5,357 bases of DNA from the NCBI GenBank assembly GCA_013812565.1, contig JACCTF010000069.1:1-5357 (forward strand), written 5' to 3'. Of the stretch, positions 3,643 to 5,357 are shown in pieces. The translations under genes were made by a program, and so were the position numbers. The notes under the pieces were generated by a model. The model did no database searches. It was given only the letters and a program-made list of their open reading frames with translations, and was not told where the DNA came from. This DNA comes from Pyrinomonadaceae bacterium (GTDB lineage Bacteria > Acidobacteriota > Blastocatellia > Pyrinomonadales > Pyrinomonadaceae). The first letter of the stretch is position 1. The number at the start of each line of letters is the position of its first letter.

Positions 3643-4815
3643 TTACGAGATTCGATAGATGAAACCCTTGTTGTCGTCAGAAATATAGAGCGCGCCGTCA
3701 GCGCCGACCGCCAGTCCGGCGGGTCGCCCTGATACCTTCCCATCCTTGAGCCAGCCGCTCACGAAATCTTCAATACCTACCGGTCGATTGTCCTTCATCA
3801 AGACACGCACCACCTTATAGCCGATCTTCTCCGAACGCGAAGACGAGCCGTGCAGGGCGACAAACATCTGGTTACGATATTCGGGTGGAAATTGCCTTCC
3901 GGTGTAGAAGCGCAGATCAATCGGCGACGAGTGAGGTTCAAGCTCCAGTGCGGGCGGCACAACCTCGCTGGCTGTGACCGTGGCCTTGGCATCTTTAAGA
4001 TCAGGGTTTGGCTCGTTGCGCCCGACGAAGTAGGGCCAGCCATAATGCTTTCCCTCTTCGATGCGATTGATCTCGTCAGGTGGCTTCTCATCACCGAGTT
4101 TGTCTTGTCCCATATCATCAGCCCAGAGCGCTTTAGTCCGCGGGTCCCAATCAAATCCGATGGCATTGCGCAGCCCTTTTGCAAAGGGACGCCCGCCTGT
4201 TCCATCCGCGTTGTACCGCATGATGGTCGTGCGGATGGTGTCTTGCTCCTCGCACGAATTGCATGATGAGCCGATTGAGACGTAGAACTTGCCGTCAGGG
4301 CCGAAGGCGATAGAGCGGGTCCAGTGCGACGTGGTTGAGACCGGCAGGTCAATGAACTTCTCCGGCAATCCCTCAATCTTGCCTTTAGCGTAACGCATTC
4401 TGAGCACCGCCGGATTAGTCGCAATGTAGAGATAATCGCCGCGGAAGGCGAGACTATGCGGGCGGGTGAGTCCACTAGCCACCACCTCGACTCTGTCCGC
4501 ACGATTGTCACGATCCCGATCAGGCAGGGCGACAACCTCACCCTTCGATTGGCGAGCAACATAGAGTACGCCGTCAGGACTAACCGCCATCAGACGCGCT
4601 CCTGCTAAATCGGAGGCAAAGACAGAGATGGTGAACCCCGCGGGCACCTTGAGGTCTTCGAGCGGGGGAAGGGGCGGGGGTTGCGGTGCCTGCTGCGGTG
4701 CTGCTGCCGGGGTTTGACCAAGAGCGGTTCCATAGCAGAGACAAAGAACGAGGTAGAGCATTCCACAGATCATGCGTGCATAGTGAGGGCGAATGCCCGA
4801 ATTTATATTCTTCAC
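3643..4815 (-). CDS. PQQ-dependent sugar dehydrogenase-like beta-propeller, exported
   Basis: A 390-residue protein of the soluble glucose/aldose dehydrogenase and sorbosone dehydrogenase type: a six-bladed propeller that uses PQQ and calcium to oxidise sugars in the periplasm. Residues 14-33 form a signal peptide with a probable cut after ALG, followed by a Pro/Ala/Gln-rich linker (36-52). His164 in the HWTRSIAFGPDG motif aligns with the catalytic His of soluble glucose dehydrogenase. Arg216 in GLRNAIGFDWDP aligns with its PQQ-contacting Arg. The MGQD...PPDEINRIEEGKHYGWP block (235-260) is the family signature near the calcium site. Cys185 and Cys188 (SSCNSCEE) may form a local disulfide. 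The start is GTG, supported by AAGGAG 7 bases upstream. Electron acceptor and substrate are unknown; no cytochrome domain is present. Confidence 0.88.
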   Translation of the reverse strand: MKNINSGIRPHYARMICGMLYLVLCLCYGTALGQTPAAAPQQAPQPPPLPPLEDLKVPAGFTISVFASDLAGARLMAVSPDGVLYVARQSKGEVVALPDRDRDNRADRVEVVASGLTRPHSLAFRGDYLYIATNPAVLRMRYAKGKIEGLPEKFIDLPVSTTSHWTRSIAFGPDGKFYVSIGSSCNSCEEQDTIRTTIMRYNADGTGGRPFAKGLRNAIGFDWDPRTKALWADDMGQDKLGDEKPPDEINRIEEGKHYGWPYFVGRNEPNPDLKDAKATVTASEVVPPALELEPHSSPIDLRFYTGRQFPPEYRNQMFVALHGSSSRSEKIGYKVVRVLMKDNRPVGIEDFVSGWLKDGKVSGRPAGLAVGADGALYISDDNKGFIYRIS

Positions 4816-4822
4816 AGATTAT

Positions 4823-4828
4823 CTCCTT
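4823..4828 (-). promoter_or_regulatory. Strong ribosome binding site for a GTG start
   Basis: AAGGAG on the - strand lies 7 bases before the GTG at 4815. It fixes the non-ATG start of the PQQ-type gene. Confidence 0.75.
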
Positions 4829-4943
4829 CAGCTTTTTCGCGAATGAATTACGCCACAAATTCGGTGAGGCGGCATAGTATCATCTAACCTTCCAAGATGG
4901 GTGGCTCGCTTGACAAACACATACTAAGCTAAATTCGCGGGCA

Positions 4944-4973
4944 CATACACAGACCAAATTTATGTTTTATAAT
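4944..4973 (+). promoter_or_regulatory. Candidate promoter with perfect TATAAT, near-leaderless
   Basis: TATAAT (4968-4973) is a perfect -10 box. The best -35 at 18 bases spacing is CATACA (4944-4949), only 3 of 6. Transcription would begin near 4980, about 4 bases before the ATG at 4984, and no Shine-Dalgarno precedes that ATG. Confidence 0.45.
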
Positions 4974-4983
4974 CCGACCCTAT

Positions 4984-5357
4984 ATGGAAAAACAATCGCT
5001 GCCTCGCCCGCCAATCGAATTGCTTGATCTTGCGACCGGCTATCAAAAATCGAAGACGCTGTTCGCGCTAATCGAATTTGCTCTGCCGACGCTGCTCGCG
5101 CAGAAACCGCTTTCGCTCGCAGAGATTGCGCCACTTCTCCGGGTTCATCCGGTCGCTGCGGATCGGTTCTTGAACGCATGTGTGGCGCTCAACCTGCTCG
5201 AACGAGTTGATGGCGTGTTCCGCAACACCTGGCTCTCCGAACGCTTCCTTGTCAAAGGCGGCCCGGCATACCTCGGCGATCAGTTCATGAACTATGACCA
5301 AACATCCTACCCGCTGTGGACATCTCTCACGCGCAAGATTCAGGAATGGCAGCCCGG
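4984..5357 (+). CDS. O-methyltransferase (CrtF/BchU/ASMT type), N-terminal part
   Basis: The gene runs off the right edge; 124 complete codons are visible. The protein begins MEKQSLPRPPIELLDLATGY and matches the helical, winged-helix dimerisation domain of plant-type O-methyltransferases and their bacterial relatives. A helix with the pattern SKTLFALIEFALPTLLA (23-39) comes first, then the PLSLAEIAPLL helix-turn-helix-like segment (42-52), ADRFLNACVALNLLERVDGVF (59-79) and a W-L-S-E-R-F-L element (82-88). The SAM-binding Rossmann domain should follow outside the window. The substrate is usually a small hydroxylated compound (pigment, quinone, secondary metabolite) and cannot be told here. The ATG at 4984 has no ribosome binding site, consistent with a very short leader. 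It is divergent from the PQQ-type gene across 168 bases. Confidence 0.85.
   Translation, partial: MEKQSLPRPPIELLDLATGYQKSKTLFALIEFALPTLLAQKPLSLAEIAPLLRVHPVAADRFLNACVALNLLERVDGVFRNTWLSERFLVKGGPAYLGDQFMNYDQTSYPLWTSLTRKIQEWQP

Noticed and set aside
3798..4562. 254-aa - strand frame within the PQQ-type gene
   Set aside because: It is an alternative frame of the clear propeller gene, Arg/Ser-rich with no family features.
4910..4915. Perfect TTGACA box in the divergent intergenic region
   Set aside because: No acceptable -10 box lies 16-19 bases downstream; the nearest TA-rich hexamer is about 14 bases away.
1..5357. CRISPR array, tRNA, rRNA or integrase gene
   Set aside because: No regularly spaced direct repeats, no tRNA-like cloverleaf with consensus T-arm, no rRNA sequence and no recombinase motifs were seen.

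Overview
The window looks like a piece of chromosome from an uncultured or little-studied soil or sediment bacterium. Acidobacteriota (Blastocatellia-like) is my best guess. It rests on an exported Tat-type TIM-barrel protein, a PQQ-type beta-propeller dehydrogenase, and intergenic palindromes of the kinds I recall as dispersed repeats in such genomes (a CGCACAGACTTCAGT type, a GCGGAATGCGGAT type and an ACAGGATGGACAGG type). This assignment is an inference from memory; no marker gene is present.

The left half (1-2443) is an accessory-looking region read on the + strand. It opens with about 350 bases of non-coding, palindrome-rich DNA, including a REP-like inverted repeat and two sets of interlocked inverted repeats. 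A doubtful small membrane-protein ORF (359-550) follows, then a GC-rich, fold-prone stretch without a convincing gene (551-857). A near-consensus promoter (858-886) starts a two-gene unit: an excisionase/MerR-like helix-turn-helix protein with a basic tail (893-1201) and a strongly acidic 80-residue protein (1230-1472). A repeat-bearing gap (1473-1857) separates this from three tiny genes (1858-2025, 2022-2216, 2213-2443). These are chained by identical 4-base GTGA stop/start overlaps, and the middle one carries a helix-turn-helix. None of the other small proteins is recognised. No integrase, recombinase or toxin is visible, so the mobile-element reading is suggestive only.

The right half (2508-5357) is more conventional. 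Two genes on the - strand encode exported proteins: a PQQ-dependent sugar dehydrogenase-like six-bladed propeller (3643-4815) and, downstream of it, a Tat-targeted sugar phosphate isomerase/epimerase-like TIM barrel (2508-3503). They are separated by a 93-base inverted repeat. The pair would fit periplasmic oxidation or isomerisation of sugars, but the substrate cannot be read from the sequence. Divergent from them, a CrtF/BchU/ASMT-type O-methyltransferase begins at 4984 and runs off the window.

The points most worth a second look are the chain of coupled micro-genes, the basic helix-turn-helix/acidic partner pair, two promoters placed so close to start codons that leaderless transcripts are predicted, and the interlocked inverted repeats at the left end.
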